Assembly: GCA_947628805.1 (NCBI GenBank)
Contig: CANRBG010000014.1
Span: forward strand, 1 to 38,630
Length of the DNA: 38,630 nt
Origin: an uncultured Oscillospiraceae bacterium
GTDB taxonomy: Bacteria; Bacillota; Clostridia; Oscillospirales; Oscillospiraceae
Direction of reading: 5' to 3'
This document shows, one piece after another, positions 6,535 to 14,791 of the stretch (the stretch's first letter is position 1; each line of letters opens with the position of its first letter). A program made the position numbers and the translations under genes. Below the pieces are notes generated by a model. The model worked only from the letters and a program-made list of their open reading frames with translations. It searched no databases and had not been told where the DNA came from.

Positions 6535-8139
6535 TCAATTCTGCTTGAATTCTCTTAATATCAATCCCGGGTTCTTTTCTTCCGCCCAGCGGATGGACCA
6601 CTGGCCCCCGAAGACCAGCAGGTCGTTGCCCCGAAAGTCCTGGACCCAGCGGCTGTCGGTGCCAAGGTTGAGCCGGCTCAGGTCCATATCGGTGTTCTCC
6701 ACCCAGCGCACATACTGATAGGGCAGGCCCCGCCGGCGCACGTCCACGCCGTATTCGGTCTTCAGCCGGTATTCCAGCACCTCCAGCTGCAGCACGCCCA
6801 CCACCCCCACGATGACTTCCTCCAGGCCGGAGCCGGGGGCGTGGAAGATCTGGATGGCGCCCTCCTGAGCGATCTCCATCATGCCCTTTTCAAACTGCTT
6901 GCGCTTCATGGTGTCGATGCGCTCCACGGCGGCGAATATCTCCGGGGCAAAGGTGGGGATGCCCTCAAAGGTTACCTTTTTCGCCTTGTCGCAGACCGTG
7001 TCGCCGATGGCGAATAGGCCCGGGTCGAAGATGCCGATGATGTCCCCGGCGTAGGCCTCGTCGATGATCTGGCGGTTTTCCGCCATCATCTGCTGGGGCT
7101 GGGCCAGACGGAGGGTCTTGCCCCCCTGGACATGCAGGTATTCCTTATCCCGCTCGAATTTTCCGGAAACCACCCGCATGAAAGCGATCCGGTCCCGGTG
7201 GGCCTTGTTCATATTGGCCTGGATCTTGAACACGAAGGCGGAAAAATGCTCGTCAAAGGGGTCAATCTCGCCCTCCGCCGCCTGCCGGGGCAAGGGCGGG
7301 GGCGTCAGGGCCAGAAAGCTCTTCAAAAAGGGCTCCACCCCGAAGTTGGTCAGGGCCGAGCCGAAAAACACCGGGCTCAGCTGGCCCCTGTGGACCTGCT
7401 CCAGATCGAACTCATACCCAGCTCCGTCCAGCAGCTCCACGTCCGCCTCCAGGGTCTGGCGGAGGCTCTGGCCCAAGAGCGCGTCCAGGGCGGCGGTGTC
7501 GTCCAGACCGTGTTCCTCCGCCTGGATGCGGGCCGAGCCCCGATGGGCGTCGCCAAAGGACAGGATCTTCCCGCTCTGGCGGTCATAGACCCCCTTGAAA
7601 TCCCGGCCGCAGCCGATGGGCCAGTTCATGGGATAGGTGCCGATGCCGAACTCGTTTTCCAGCTGCTCGATCAGGTCGTAGGGACTGCGGGCCTCCCGGT
7701 CCAGCTTGTTGATGAAGGTGAAGATGGGGATATGGCGCATGGCGCAGACCTTGAAGAGCTTCCTCGTCTGGGGCTCAATGCCCTTGGCCGCGTCGATGAC
7801 CATCACCGCGCTGTCCGCGGCCATGAGAGTGCGGTAGGTGTCCTCGGAGAAGTCCTGGTGGCCGGGGGTGTCCAGGATGTTGACGCACATGCCCTCATAC
7901 TCGAACTGCATGACCGAGGAGGTGATGGAGATGCCCCGCTGTTTTTCCAGCTCCATCCAGTCGCTGACCGCGTGGCGGGCGGAGGCTTTGCCCTTCACCG
8001 CCCCGGCCAGCTGGATCGCGCCTCCGTACAGCAGCAGCTTTTCCGTCAAAGTGGTCTTGCCGGCGTCCGGGTGAGAGATGATGGCAAAGGTCCTGCGGCG
8101 GTCGATCTCGCTTTTCATATCGGACATAAAATCGGACAT
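6535..8139 (-). CDS. prfC: Peptide chain release factor 3 (RF3)
   Basis: 534-residue translational GTPase that removes RF1 and RF2 from the ribosome after peptide release. G1 is HPDAGKTT (about 19-26), G3 is DTPGHQDF and G4 is NKLD. RF3-specific stretches include SDWMELEKQRGISITSSVMQFEY and the C-terminal QLEVLEYRLKTEYGV. Length is normal and no disruption is seen. A GAGGT site precedes the start. It appears to be a single-gene transcript; TATAAT at 8187-8192 (minus) may be its -10 box. Confidence 0.97.
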   Translation of the reverse strand: MSDFMSDMKSEIDRRRTFAIISHPDAGKTTLTEKLLLYGGAIQLAGAVKGKASARHAVSDWMELEKQRGISITSSVMQFEYEGMCVNILDTPGHQDFSEDTYRTLMAADSAVMVIDAAKGIEPQTRKLFKVCAMRHIPIFTFINKLDREARSPYDLIEQLENEFGIGTYPMNWPIGCGRDFKGVYDRQSGKILSFGDAHRGSARIQAEEHGLDDTAALDALLGQSLRQTLEADVELLDGAGYEFDLEQVHRGQLSPVFFGSALTNFGVEPFLKSFLALTPPPLPRQAAEGEIDPFDEHFSAFVFKIQANMNKAHRDRIAFMRVVSGKFERDKEYLHVQGGKTLRLAQPQQMMAENRQIIDEAYAGDIIGIFDPGLFAIGDTVCDKAKKVTFEGIPTFAPEIFAAVERIDTMKRKQFEKGMMEIAQEGAIQIFHAPGSGLEEVIVGVVGVLQLEVLEYRLKTEYGVDVRRRGLPYQYVRWVENTDMDLSRLNLGTDSRWVQDFRGNDLLVFGGQWSIRWAEEKNPGLILREFKQN

Positions 8140-8210
8140 AAAACTGACCTCGTTACCAATGGTTTCACACGTTTTGTAATATTACCATTATAAGGTTAAA
8201 AAATCAACGG

Positions 8211-8243
8211 CAAAAACCGGCCTGCCCCAATGGGACAGGCCGG
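8211..8243 (-). terminator. Terminator of the SH3/NlpC-P60 operon
   Basis: Arms of 12 bases (8217-8228 and 8232-8243) with one mismatch and a three-base loop. On the minus strand TTTTTG follows immediately. Confidence 0.8.
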
Positions 8244-8258
8244 CTCGCGGTCAAATGG

Positions 8259-9647
8259 TCACTGCACGACCCTGCGGGCGCTGTAGAAGCGGGTGTTGTA
8301 ATAGGTCTCCGACAGGTTGGAGATCATCACCTTCCCGCCGCCGGAGGAGGCGTGGATGAACTGGTTGTTGCCGATGTAAAGACCGGCGTGGCCGATGGCG
8401 CTCTTGTAGCCGTTGTAGAAGATGATGATGTCGCCGGGCTGCATGTCGCCTCGGGAGACCTGGGTGCCGTTGCTGTTCTGGGCGGTGGCGGTGCGGGAGA
8501 TGGAATAGCCGCACTGCTTGTACACGTAGTAGACAAAGCCCGAGCAGTCAAAGCCGGAGGGGCTCGTCCCGCCGTAGACATAGGGCACGCCCAGGTACTT
8601 CTTGGCCTCCACAACGATCTTCTCTCCCGCGTCGGTGGACTGGGCGGAGGGCGTGCCAGCGCTGTTGTTGCCGGAGGCGGTGTTGGTGGAGATATAGGTC
8701 CCCAGGATGAAGCCGCTGTCGTTGCCGTAGGTGACCCGGTACCACTGGCCGGACTTGCCGGTCAGGGTGACGGCGGCGCCCGCAGCCAGGACCTGCTTGC
8801 TGGTGTAGGCGGTGGAGGGGCCCTCCCGCATGTTCACCGCGGTGGTGGTGACGGCGGGGGTGTTGGTCATGCTCTCCACGCTGACAGATGTGCCAGATGT
8901 GGACAGGTACTGCTTGTACACATAGCCCTTGACGCCGTTGTAGGTCACCGCGTACCAGTCGCCGGACTGACCGGTGATGGTCATTTTGGTGCCATTATTA
9001 TATGTACCAAGACTGGCATAGCTGGTGGAGGGGCCGGAGCGCAGATTCACATAGCTGCCGGTGATGACGCCGGTGGTCTGGGTCCCGCTCTGAGTCTCCG
9101 GCGCGGAGGTAGACCCGCCGGAGGAGCTGCTGCCGCTCCCCAGGGACAGATAGCTGCTGTTGATATAGGCGGTGACGCCCTTATAGGTGATCTTGTACCA
9201 GTCACCGGATTTGGCGGAGACGGTATAGCTTTCGCCGGTGTTGGTGCTTCCGACGACGCTGTAGTTAAGGCCCGGACCGGAACGCACGTTCACATAGGTG
9301 CCTTTTACATAGCCCGTACCGGAAGCGCTGCTGCCGGAGGAAGAACTGCCGCCGGCCACGGACAAGTATTCCTTGTTCATGTAGCCGGTCCGGCCCTGAT
9401 AGGTGACCTTATACCAGCCGTCCAAAGTCTCCACGATCTGCACGGTGGCGCCCCGGGGCGCCACGGCCAGGACGGAGCTGGAGGTGTTGGGCTCGCTGCG
9501 CAGATTCAAGCCCGACGATGCCGAGACCGTGCCGGTCTCGCCCGCCGCGTCAGCCACGCCTGCGCCCACCGCCGCCGTCAGGCAGACGAGGATGCCGATA
9601 ATGACCGCTGTCCGAAGCAGCGTCGTGATCGTTCTCTCTCTAGCCAT
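8259..9647 (-). CDS. Secreted NlpC/P60 peptidoglycan endopeptidase with four SH3b domains
   Basis: 462 residues with a signal peptide or membrane anchor at about 12-35. Four bacterial SH3 repeats follow at about 37-97, 112-169, 193-249 and 264-321, each with an N[LVM]R-type start and a GWY/GDWY/GQWY turn, separated by Ser/Gly linkers. The C-terminal NlpC/P60 domain (about 343-462) has the catalytic Cys368 in DCSGF, His420 in GHAGLYIG and third residue His432 in IHASS. Such enzymes cut the gamma-D-Glu to diamino-acid bond in wall peptides during growth, separation or germination. The SH3 array should anchor the protein to the wall. It is second in a two-gene operon, 6 bases after a small unknown gene. 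Confidence 0.93.
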   Translation of the reverse strand: MARERTITTLLRTAVIIGILVCLTAAVGAGVADAAGETGTVSASSGLNLRSEPNTSSSVLAVAPRGATVQIVETLDGWYKVTYQGRTGYMNKEYLSVAGGSSSSGSSASGTGYVKGTYVNVRSGPGLNYSVVGSTNTGESYTVSAKSGDWYKITYKGVTAYINSSYLSLGSGSSSSGGSTSAPETQSGTQTTGVITGSYVNLRSGPSTSYASLGTYNNGTKMTITGQSGDWYAVTYNGVKGYVYKQYLSTSGTSVSVESMTNTPAVTTTAVNMREGPSTAYTSKQVLAAGAAVTLTGKSGQWYRVTYGNDSGFILGTYISTNTASGNNSAGTPSAQSTDAGEKIVVEAKKYLGVPYVYGGTSPSGFDCSGFVYYVYKQCGYSISRTATAQNSNGTQVSRGDMQPGDIIIFYNGYKSAIGHAGLYIGNNQFIHASSGGGKVMISNLSETYYNTRFYSARRVVQ

Positions 9648-9653
9648 GGCCGT

Positions 9654-9947
9654 TCACCGCGTCGCCAGAGCACGGTCCAGCCACACGGAGGCCACGTCCA
9701 TGGCCGCGTACAGGCTGTCCTTCTCGCTTTTTTTCACCACCCGGTCCCGGCTCTTCAGATCCGGGTCCGTCAGCTGCAGCTGCACGGATACCTTGGTGGC
9801 CACGTCCAGATCCTTGATCTTCTTCGTATCCAGGATCTGGAGCATGATGATATACTTCTCCGCCATGCTGCCGAAGTAGATCAGATTATCCTTCCGGCGC
9901 AGGGGATGCCCCTTATACTGTAGTGTCGCAGTCTTCTTCTCGGCCAT
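9654..9947 (-). CDS. Small conserved-looking protein of unknown function
   Basis: 97 residues, start supported by GGGAGG upstream. I do not recognise a family. It has no signal peptide or membrane segment, is rich in Lys and Asp, and reads like a compact beta-rich domain (ATLQYKGHPLRRKDNLIYFG and VSVQLQLTDPDLK). It is driven by a near-consensus promoter and lies 6 bases upstream of the SH3/NlpC-P60 gene, so the two are co-transcribed. The peptide hydrolase link is positional only. Confidence 0.75.
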   Translation of the reverse strand: MAEKKTATLQYKGHPLRRKDNLIYFGSMAEKYIIMLQILDTKKIKDLDVATKVSVQLQLTDPDLKSRDRVVKKSEKDSLYAAMDVASVWLDRALATR

Positions 9948-9978
9948 TTCCTATGCCTCCCTCAGGGTGTGTAACTGA

Positions 9979-10007
9979 ATTGTAACACATTGTTTCAATG
10001 ATGTCAA
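9979..10007 (-). promoter_or_regulatory. Strong promoter of the SH3/NlpC-P60 operon
   Basis: On the minus strand TTGACA (10007-10002), 17 bases, TACAAT (9984-9979). The start codon is at 9947. Confidence 0.88.
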
Positions 10008-10066
10008 CATAATTACACAATTTTTTCAAATTTTTCCTCTGCCGTTTTCGTGACGGTCCGTGCCGC

Positions 10067-10116
10067 AAAAAACGATCCGCCTGTCCTCCCCAAAAAGCCG
10101 GGAGGACAAGCGGATC
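10067..10116 (-). terminator. Terminator of the PBP gene
   Basis: Long hairpin with arms at 10074-10089 and 10101-10116 and a single G-U type mismatch. On the minus strand it is followed by TTTTTT (10072-10067). Confidence 0.85.
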
Positions 10117-10182
10117 CACGCGTTCTGTCTTATCTATTATATTTACCTATTATATTCTATAACAGTCTCGTCTCAGGACTCG

Positions 10183-12258
10183 TCAGAAGCCCCACCAGCC
10201 AAGGCCGGAGTGGACGGTGCTCATGACGCTGCGCCAGATCTGGGCGGCCGGGTTGGAGTAGAAGTACATCTGCGCCGGGTATTTGTAACCGGTCCAGACG
10301 GCCGCCACATAGTATTTGGTGTATCCGGTGAAGTAACGGTCCTGGTTGTTGCTGGTGGTGCCGGTCTTGCCGGCCACGGCGGTGCTGCCGAAGTAGGCCA
10401 TGGTACCGGTACCGCTGGTGACGGCGGCCTGGAGCATATCGGTGATGTTCCAGGCGGTATCGGGCTTGATGGCCACCCGCTGGTCGGCGGGGTTATTGAG
10501 CACCACCTTGTCCTCGTCGTCGGTGACCATGGTATAGGTCCGGCCCTTGCTCATGACGCCGTCGTTGACGAAGGCGGTATACGCCTGGGCCATCTCCTTA
10601 CAGGTGACGCCGTAGGAGAGCTGTCCCAGACCCAGAGCGGCGTAAGCGTAGTCGGTAACGGTGTTGCCGGTGCTCTCGTCCAGGTGGTCATAGACCAGGG
10701 AGGTGAAACCAAAGCGCTGGGTCAGATAGTTCCAGCTGGCCTGCAGGCCGATCCAGTCCAGCACCTGGGCTGCCACGGTGTTCCGGGACAGGATCAGTCC
10801 GGTGCGGATGTTGATGCCGCCGCTGTAGCCGCCGCCGTCGTTGCGGGGGAACCAGCTGGTGCCCTGCAGAGTAATGTTGGGAGAGTCGTTTACGAAAGTG
10901 TTCTGGTTGATCACACCCAGGTCAAGGGCAGGGGCATACACCGCCACGGGTTTGAAAGAGGACCCGGGTCGGCGGACCAGCTCTGTGGCATAGTTATCGG
11001 TGAAGCTGCCCGGCTTGATGCCGGTGTCGCCCGCCAGAGCCACGATGGCGCCGTCATAGGGGTTGATGATCACGATGGCGGAACTCAGCTTCTGGCCGGT
11101 GGGGTTATAGTAGGCCGACGGCAGATTTTCCGGGTGCTGGTAATAGCTGTCCACGACCTCCTGGATGCTGGGGATCATGCAGGAATAGATGTTATAACCG
11201 CCGTTATACAGCAGATTCTCCGCCTGGCGGTAGGTGATGCCCTTTTCCTCCGCCAGGTCGTCTACCACTTCCCAGACCAGGGAGTCCACATAATAGGAGT
11301 TGATGGGGATCTGCCGCTGCTCGCCCTCGGCCCGCTTGAATTGCAGCTGCTCGCTCTTGGCCGCCAGGTATTCGTCATAGGTGATGTACTGCTGATCGTA
11401 CATCTCCTTGAGGATGAGCTCCTGACGGGTCTTGTTGCGCGCGGTGCTCTTGGGGCCGATATAGGGGTCGTACAGAGAGGGGTTGTTGGTGATGCCGATC
11501 AGGGCGGCGCATTCGGCCAGGTCCAGGTTCCAGACCTCCTTGCCGAAATACTCCCGGGCCGCCGCGCCAACGCCGTAGCAGCCCTCTCCCAGGTACATCT
11601 CGTTCAGATACCAGGTGACGATCTCCTCTTTGGTGTATTTCTTCTCAAATTCCAGGGCCCGGAACATCTCCAGCAGCTTACGCTGGACCGTGACCTCGTT
11701 TTTGCCGGTCAGGTTTTTGATGAGCTGCTGGGTCAGGGTAGAGCCGCCAAAGGTGTCGTCCATGCTCAGGAACATGCTGCCGAAGGCGCCGATGGTACGC
11801 CACCAGTCCACACCCTTGTGGGTGTAGAACCGCTGGTCCTCGATGGCCACGGCGGCGTGGACCATGTTGATGGGGATCTGGTCATAGTCCACCCAAATAC
11901 GGTTCTCGGTGGCGTAAAGGGTGGCGATCTCCTGCCAGTCGCCGCTGCCCAGGCTGCTCTCGGCCCAGATGTGGCTGGACAGGGCGCTGTCCAGCTCCTC
12001 CGGCGTCAGGTCCAGTTCCTCGTTCAGGCAGGTCTTCACATATACGGCGAAGATGCAGGCCAGGATCATGCCGGTGGTGACGAACACCAGCAGCACGGTG
12101 ACCACCGCCTTCAGGGCCGTGCGCAGGACAAGCCCCGCCCCCGCCGCGGCGGTGTCCACCACCGCGCCGGTCACCCGCCGGGCCCGGCGGACCTTTCGGC
12201 TGGTGTACCAGGCCTTCACACGCCGGAATCTATCTGCTATCTTGGAAAATACTCCCAC
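10183..12258 (-). CDS. Class A penicillin-binding protein (glycosyltransferase/transpeptidase, PBP1a family)
   Basis: 691 residues from a GTG at 12258, which has GGAGGG five bases upstream. ATGs at 12324 and 12309 are rejected because 12324 is only 8 bases from the -10 box. A basic cytoplasmic tail leads to a membrane helix at about 48-75. The glycosyltransferase (GT51) has EDQRFYTHKG with the catalytic Glu at about 140, then GGSTLTQQL and GVGAAAREYFGK. The transpeptidase has SSFK (Ser433, Lys436), SRN (491-493) and KTGT (631-634). All catalytic motifs are intact. It polymerises and crosslinks peptidoglycan at the outer face of the membrane. It diverges from the BofC-like gene. Confidence 0.93.
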   Translation of the reverse strand: MGVFSKIADRFRRVKAWYTSRKVRRARRVTGAVVDTAAAGAGLVLRTALKAVVTVLLVFVTTGMILACIFAVYVKTCLNEELDLTPEELDSALSSHIWAESSLGSGDWQEIATLYATENRIWVDYDQIPINMVHAAVAIEDQRFYTHKGVDWWRTIGAFGSMFLSMDDTFGGSTLTQQLIKNLTGKNEVTVQRKLLEMFRALEFEKKYTKEEIVTWYLNEMYLGEGCYGVGAAAREYFGKEVWNLDLAECAALIGITNNPSLYDPYIGPKSTARNKTRQELILKEMYDQQYITYDEYLAAKSEQLQFKRAEGEQRQIPINSYYVDSLVWEVVDDLAEEKGITYRQAENLLYNGGYNIYSCMIPSIQEVVDSYYQHPENLPSAYYNPTGQKLSSAIVIINPYDGAIVALAGDTGIKPGSFTDNYATELVRRPGSSFKPVAVYAPALDLGVINQNTFVNDSPNITLQGTSWFPRNDGGGYSGGINIRTGLILSRNTVAAQVLDWIGLQASWNYLTQRFGFTSLVYDHLDESTGNTVTDYAYAALGLGQLSYGVTCKEMAQAYTAFVNDGVMSKGRTYTMVTDDEDKVVLNNPADQRVAIKPDTAWNITDMLQAAVTSGTGTMAYFGSTAVAGKTGTTSNNQDRYFTGYTKYYVAAVWTGYKYPAQMYFYSNPAAQIWRSVMSTVHSGLGWWGF

Positions 12259-12332
12259 AATGTCCCTCCGTATTTTCTGCGAACACTGTAACGATTCTGA
12301 GATGTTCATGTACAAACATAGCAAACATAGTT

Positions 12333-12361
12333 ATTATAACACACTTTTCCCGGAATGTATA
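12333..12361 (-). promoter_or_regulatory. Probable promoter of the PBP gene
   Basis: Perfect TATAAT (12338-12333) with only a weak -35 TATACA (12361-12356) at 17 bases. This places the transcript start near 12326 and supports the GTG at 12258 as the start codon. Confidence 0.5.
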
Positions 12362-12402
12362 TCCAATTTATTAAGATTTGCGGTTTTATCCCAGGATCCG
12401 CC

Positions 12403-12432
12403 GCATGAGGAACGGTCCAGACGGGCATACTG
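12403..12432 (+). promoter_or_regulatory. Possible forespore (sigma-G type) promoter of the BofC-like gene
   Basis: GCATG (12403-12407), 18 bases, CATACTG (12426-12432). This fits the published sigma-G pattern gnATR-N18-cAtnnTA except for the last base. No good sigma-A promoter is visible in this gap on the plus strand. The match is short and may be chance. Confidence 0.35.
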
Positions 12433-12453
12433 TTCTGGAAGGAGCGTGGAAAG

Positions 12454-12762
12454 ATGCGGACGAACATAAAGATCATACTGTGCGTGATCCTAATAGCGCT
12501 GGCGGCCGCCAGCCTGATCACGGTGCTGGCGGACCTGGGGGTGCTGCCCGCGGTCCAGGCGGCCGCGGCGCCGGAATATGAGCTGCGCTCCTGGGGCGGC
12601 TGCGTGGCGGTGTTCAGCCCGCCGGGGGCCGACACGCCGGGCACCGTGACGGACATTCACGTCCGGGATCTGCCCATGGCGGACCGGCTGGCGCTGGCCG
12701 GCGGGGTGCGCGCGGCCGATTACGACCAGGTCATACGGCTGCTGGAGGATTATGGGGCCTGA
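12454..12762 (+). CDS. Small exported protein with BofC C-terminal-like domain
   Basis: 102 residues. One membrane or signal segment (about 5-36, IKIILCVILIALAAASLITVL) is followed by a short domain (about 41-102): EYELRSWGGCVAVF, then DLPMADRLALAGGVRA and ending RLLEDYGA. That order of an aromatic beta hairpin, a [LP]PxADRxxLxxG helix and a terminal LLEDY is what I know of the BofC C-terminal domain. In Bacillus subtilis BofC is a forespore-secreted restrainer of SpoIVB signalling in pro-sigma-K activation. The N-terminal half of classical BofC is missing, so a shared function is not assured. GGAAGGAG precedes the start. It is divergent from the PBP gene. Confidence 0.65.
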   Translation: MRTNIKIILCVILIALAAASLITVLADLGVLPAVQAAAAPEYELRSWGGCVAVFSPPGADTPGTVTDIHVRDLPMADRLALAGGVRAADYDQVIRLLEDYGA

Positions 12763-12779
12763 AATCCCATTTTTCCCTC

Positions 12780-12808
12780 TTGCAATATGACCCGGCAGGC
12801 TTTACAAT
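12780..12808 (+). promoter_or_regulatory. Promoter of the DUF1292 gene
   Basis: TTGCAA (12780-12785), 17 bases, TACAAT (12803-12808), 43 bases before the chosen ATG. Confidence 0.78.
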
Positions 12809-12851
12809 ATAGACAGACAAGGGTGGCCTGAGCATGAAAGGGGGCCTGAGC

Positions 12852-13151
12852 ATGGATAGCGAGTTTGGCGCCAACTACATCACCATCGAGGACGACGACG
12901 GCAACGAGTTTGAGCTGGAGCACCTGAGCACCCTGGAATTCGAGGGCGAGGAATACATGGTCTTCCTCCCCGCCGACATGGATGAGAACGATCCCGATTA
13001 CGGCTTCATCATCCTCCGGGTGGAAGAGGTGGACGGCGAGGAACAGTTCGTCTCCGAAGACGATGAGGATAAGCTGCAGCGGGTGTACGAGCGCTATATG
13101 GAAATGGTCTTTGCCGAGGACGAGGAGGGCGGCCCCTCTTCAGAGGATTGA
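12852..13151 (+). CDS. DUF1292 (YrzB-like) acidic protein
   Basis: 99 residues from the ATG at 12852, preceded by AAAGGGGG. An in-frame ATG at 12834 has a weaker site; the two lie in a short direct repeat of GCCTGAGCATG. The protein is strongly acidic and matches DUF1292: ITIEDDDGNEFELE, EGEEYMVFLPAD and FIILRVEEVDGEEQFVSEDDEDKLQRVYERY. The family is widespread in Firmicutes, often near ruvX and alaS, with no settled biochemical role. Here it has its own promoter and is followed directly by the 6S RNA gene. Confidence 0.9.
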   Translation: MDSEFGANYITIEDDDGNEFELEHLSTLEFEGEEYMVFLPADMDENDPDYGFIILRVEEVDGEEQFVSEDDEDKLQRVYERYMEMVFAEDEEGGPSSED

Positions 13152-13164
13152 CCGAAACGAGAAC

Positions 13165-13356
13165 CAAACCTGCCCTGTGCGTGGTTTCAAGGGCCCGGTT
13201 GGACCCACATCTATTATAAGGGACGCCATATACGGCGGCGGAGCGCAGGCCTCCCGGCCTTTCGGCCGGATGTTGGAAGCACGGAAACCGCCATGAGGCG
13301 ACCCACCTGCCGAGCTGTGCAGGTTACAAATCTGGCCCCCACGGCAGGGCGGGCTT
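13165..13356 (+). ncRNA. ssrS: 6S RNA
   Basis: About 190 bases with no convincing protein frame. A closing stem forms between the 5' end (CTGCCCTGTGCGTGG, about 13170-13184) and the 3' end (CCACGGCAGGGCGG, about 13339-13352). The 3' half (GCGACCCACCTG, then AGGTTACA and CTGGC) lines up with the 3' half of E. coli 6S (GCGACGACACATTCACCT, then GGGTTACAGCCTG). A GC-rich hairpin (CGGCC-TTTC-GGCCG, near 13254-13266) lies in the middle. 6S RNA mimics an open promoter and binds RNA polymerase-sigma70/A, mainly in stationary phase. Ends are approximate; no clear promoter is seen, so it may be processed from the DUF1292 transcript. Confidence 0.8.
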
Positions 13357-13394
13357 CGTCGGAGCAAGGGAAACTTTGCTCCGACGACTTTTTT
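13357..13394 (+). terminator. Terminator of the 6S RNA
   Basis: Arms CGTCGGAGCAA (13357-13367) and TTGCTCCGACG (13376-13386), then ACTTTTTT. Confidence 0.9.
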
Positions 13395-13411
13395 GTGGGC
13401 CGTGACTTGTT

Positions 13412-13440
13412 TTGACAGGCCGCCCCCAACGTGGTATACT
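13412..13440 (+). promoter_or_regulatory. Promoter of the lipoprotein gene
   Basis: TTGACA (13412-13417), 17 bases, TATACT (13435-13440). Confidence 0.88.
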
Positions 13441-13486
13441 GTTTCAAATGTTTTTACCGTTCCGCCGGGAAGGGAGACGCAGCCAT

Positions 13487-14785
13487 ATGAAAAAACTGTT
13501 GACGGTGCTGGCCGTGCTGGCGCTGTGCCTGGGCCTGAGCGCGTGTGGGCATTTTGTCAGCATCATGCCCGGCTCCGCCGCCGTGGATGAGAACAATCCG
13601 GACCTGCCCCAGACCCTGGACAACTTTGAGGAAAAAGGGCTCCTGGAATTCATGGGCTGGCAGGAGTTCGCCGCCCGGTACTATTCCGACACGCCCATCG
13701 CCCTGAGCATCCGTACCGCCCAGGGCGGATACGCCTCCCCCGTCTTTGACCGGACCAGCATCATCGCCGCCTGCGACGCCCTGCGGGCCATGACGGTGAC
13801 GGGCCGGTCCGACGCCGTGCCGGCGGAGGACCAGCAGACGGTCTACACCTTCACCATGAAAAACGGCGAGGAATACGCCGTGGCTTTCTCCGGGGGCGAG
13901 CTGTGCCTGTACGCCGGCCAGTACACCGTTACCGGACTGAGCAAGCTGTCCGCCCTGGAATTCCCCGGCTATTCCAATGCCTTTGACGTGTTCGACCTGT
14001 ATTACGACGAGGACATCCGCGCTTTCGCGGACAATTTCAACGTCAACACCCCCGTATCCGTCGGCCGCCGGTATAACGGCGGCGCCACCATGACCAGCCA
14101 GGACCCGGCGGTGGTCAGCCACGCGTTCCAGCTTTTGCAGGGGGCGCTCATCGACCGGGTGGAGGAGAGCCCCGACCAGAACATCGACCTGACCCAGCTG
14201 ACGGATTACGTGTTCACAATGACCGACGGGAGCTACTACACCTTTACCTTTGCCGGACCCTGCCTGCAGGTGACGGCCTCCGACGACTACGGCCCGGTCT
14301 ATTACTGGCTGAGCGGCGCCGACGAGCTGGCCGCCATGGAGATATTGCCGGAGAGCACGGTGCCCACCTTTGCCGGCGGGCCTCTGTACGGCATGCGGGA
14401 GGAGATCGCCCGGGGCCTGTCCGCCGCCAACGGCGAGCTGCCGGACGTGTCGATCGTGGGCGTGTACGTGGACTACACCATCGACGGCCAGCACGGCTAT
14501 CTGACCCTGGACGCCGCCGACGGGGCCGCTTTCGTCCAGCGGGTGGCCTATATCAACGCCGCCGCTGAGATCACGGAGCCGGTGGGCGAGAAGATCACCG
14601 TGTACGTGACGCTGTCCGACCAGTCCGGCCCCATCATCGTCTTCACCGGCGACACGGTCCAGCAGATGGTGGGCTACGACCACCAGTGCGACGCCGCCGC
14701 CATGAGCGACCTGCGCGCCACTATCCTGGCCCTGGCTCAGGACCCGGATAACGTCGGACCCTCTTTCGGAAGTACATCGGGCTAA
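13487..14785 (+). CDS. Lipoprotein of unknown function with three internal repeats
   Basis: 432 residues, start after GGGAAGGGAG. A lipoprotein signal peptide ends in the lipobox LSAC, with the modified Cys near residue 20, so the protein should be anchored to the outer face of the membrane. I recognise no family. The mature part contains three related units, each a helix followed by a beta hairpin. The hairpins are TVYTFTMKNGEEYAVAFSG, DYVFTMTDGSYYTFTFAG and ITVYVTLSDQSGPIIVFTG. It stands alone between its own promoter and the structured repeat at 14792. Binding or sensing is possible, but no catalytic motif is visible. Confidence 0.8.
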   Translation: MKKLLTVLAVLALCLGLSACGHFVSIMPGSAAVDENNPDLPQTLDNFEEKGLLEFMGWQEFAARYYSDTPIALSIRTAQGGYASPVFDRTSIIAACDALRAMTVTGRSDAVPAEDQQTVYTFTMKNGEEYAVAFSGGELCLYAGQYTVTGLSKLSALEFPGYSNAFDVFDLYYDEDIRAFADNFNVNTPVSVGRRYNGGATMTSQDPAVVSHAFQLLQGALIDRVEESPDQNIDLTQLTDYVFTMTDGSYYTFTFAGPCLQVTASDDYGPVYYWLSGADELAAMEILPESTVPTFAGGPLYGMREEIARGLSAANGELPDVSIVGVYVDYTIDGQHGYLTLDAADGAAFVQRVAYINAAAEITEPVGEKITVYVTLSDQSGPIIVFTGDTVQQMVGYDHQCDAAAMSDLRATILALAQDPDNVGPSFGSTSG

Positions 14786-14791
14786 GTTATT

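Noticed and set aside
8560-9560. Repeated DNA in the SH3 gene considered as tandem or phase-variable repeats
   Set aside because: The four units are diverged protein domains of about 60 residues with different linkers, not near-identical DNA repeats.
8352-9923. Long plus-strand open frame opposite the SH3/NlpC-P60 gene
   Set aside because: It mirrors the repeat structure of the real gene in low-complexity Gly/Val/Asp sequence and has no recognisable domain or start signal.
13140-13447. Small minus-strand frames over the 6S RNA region
   Set aside because: No start signals or family resemblance. The region folds as 6S RNA and ends in a plus-strand terminator.
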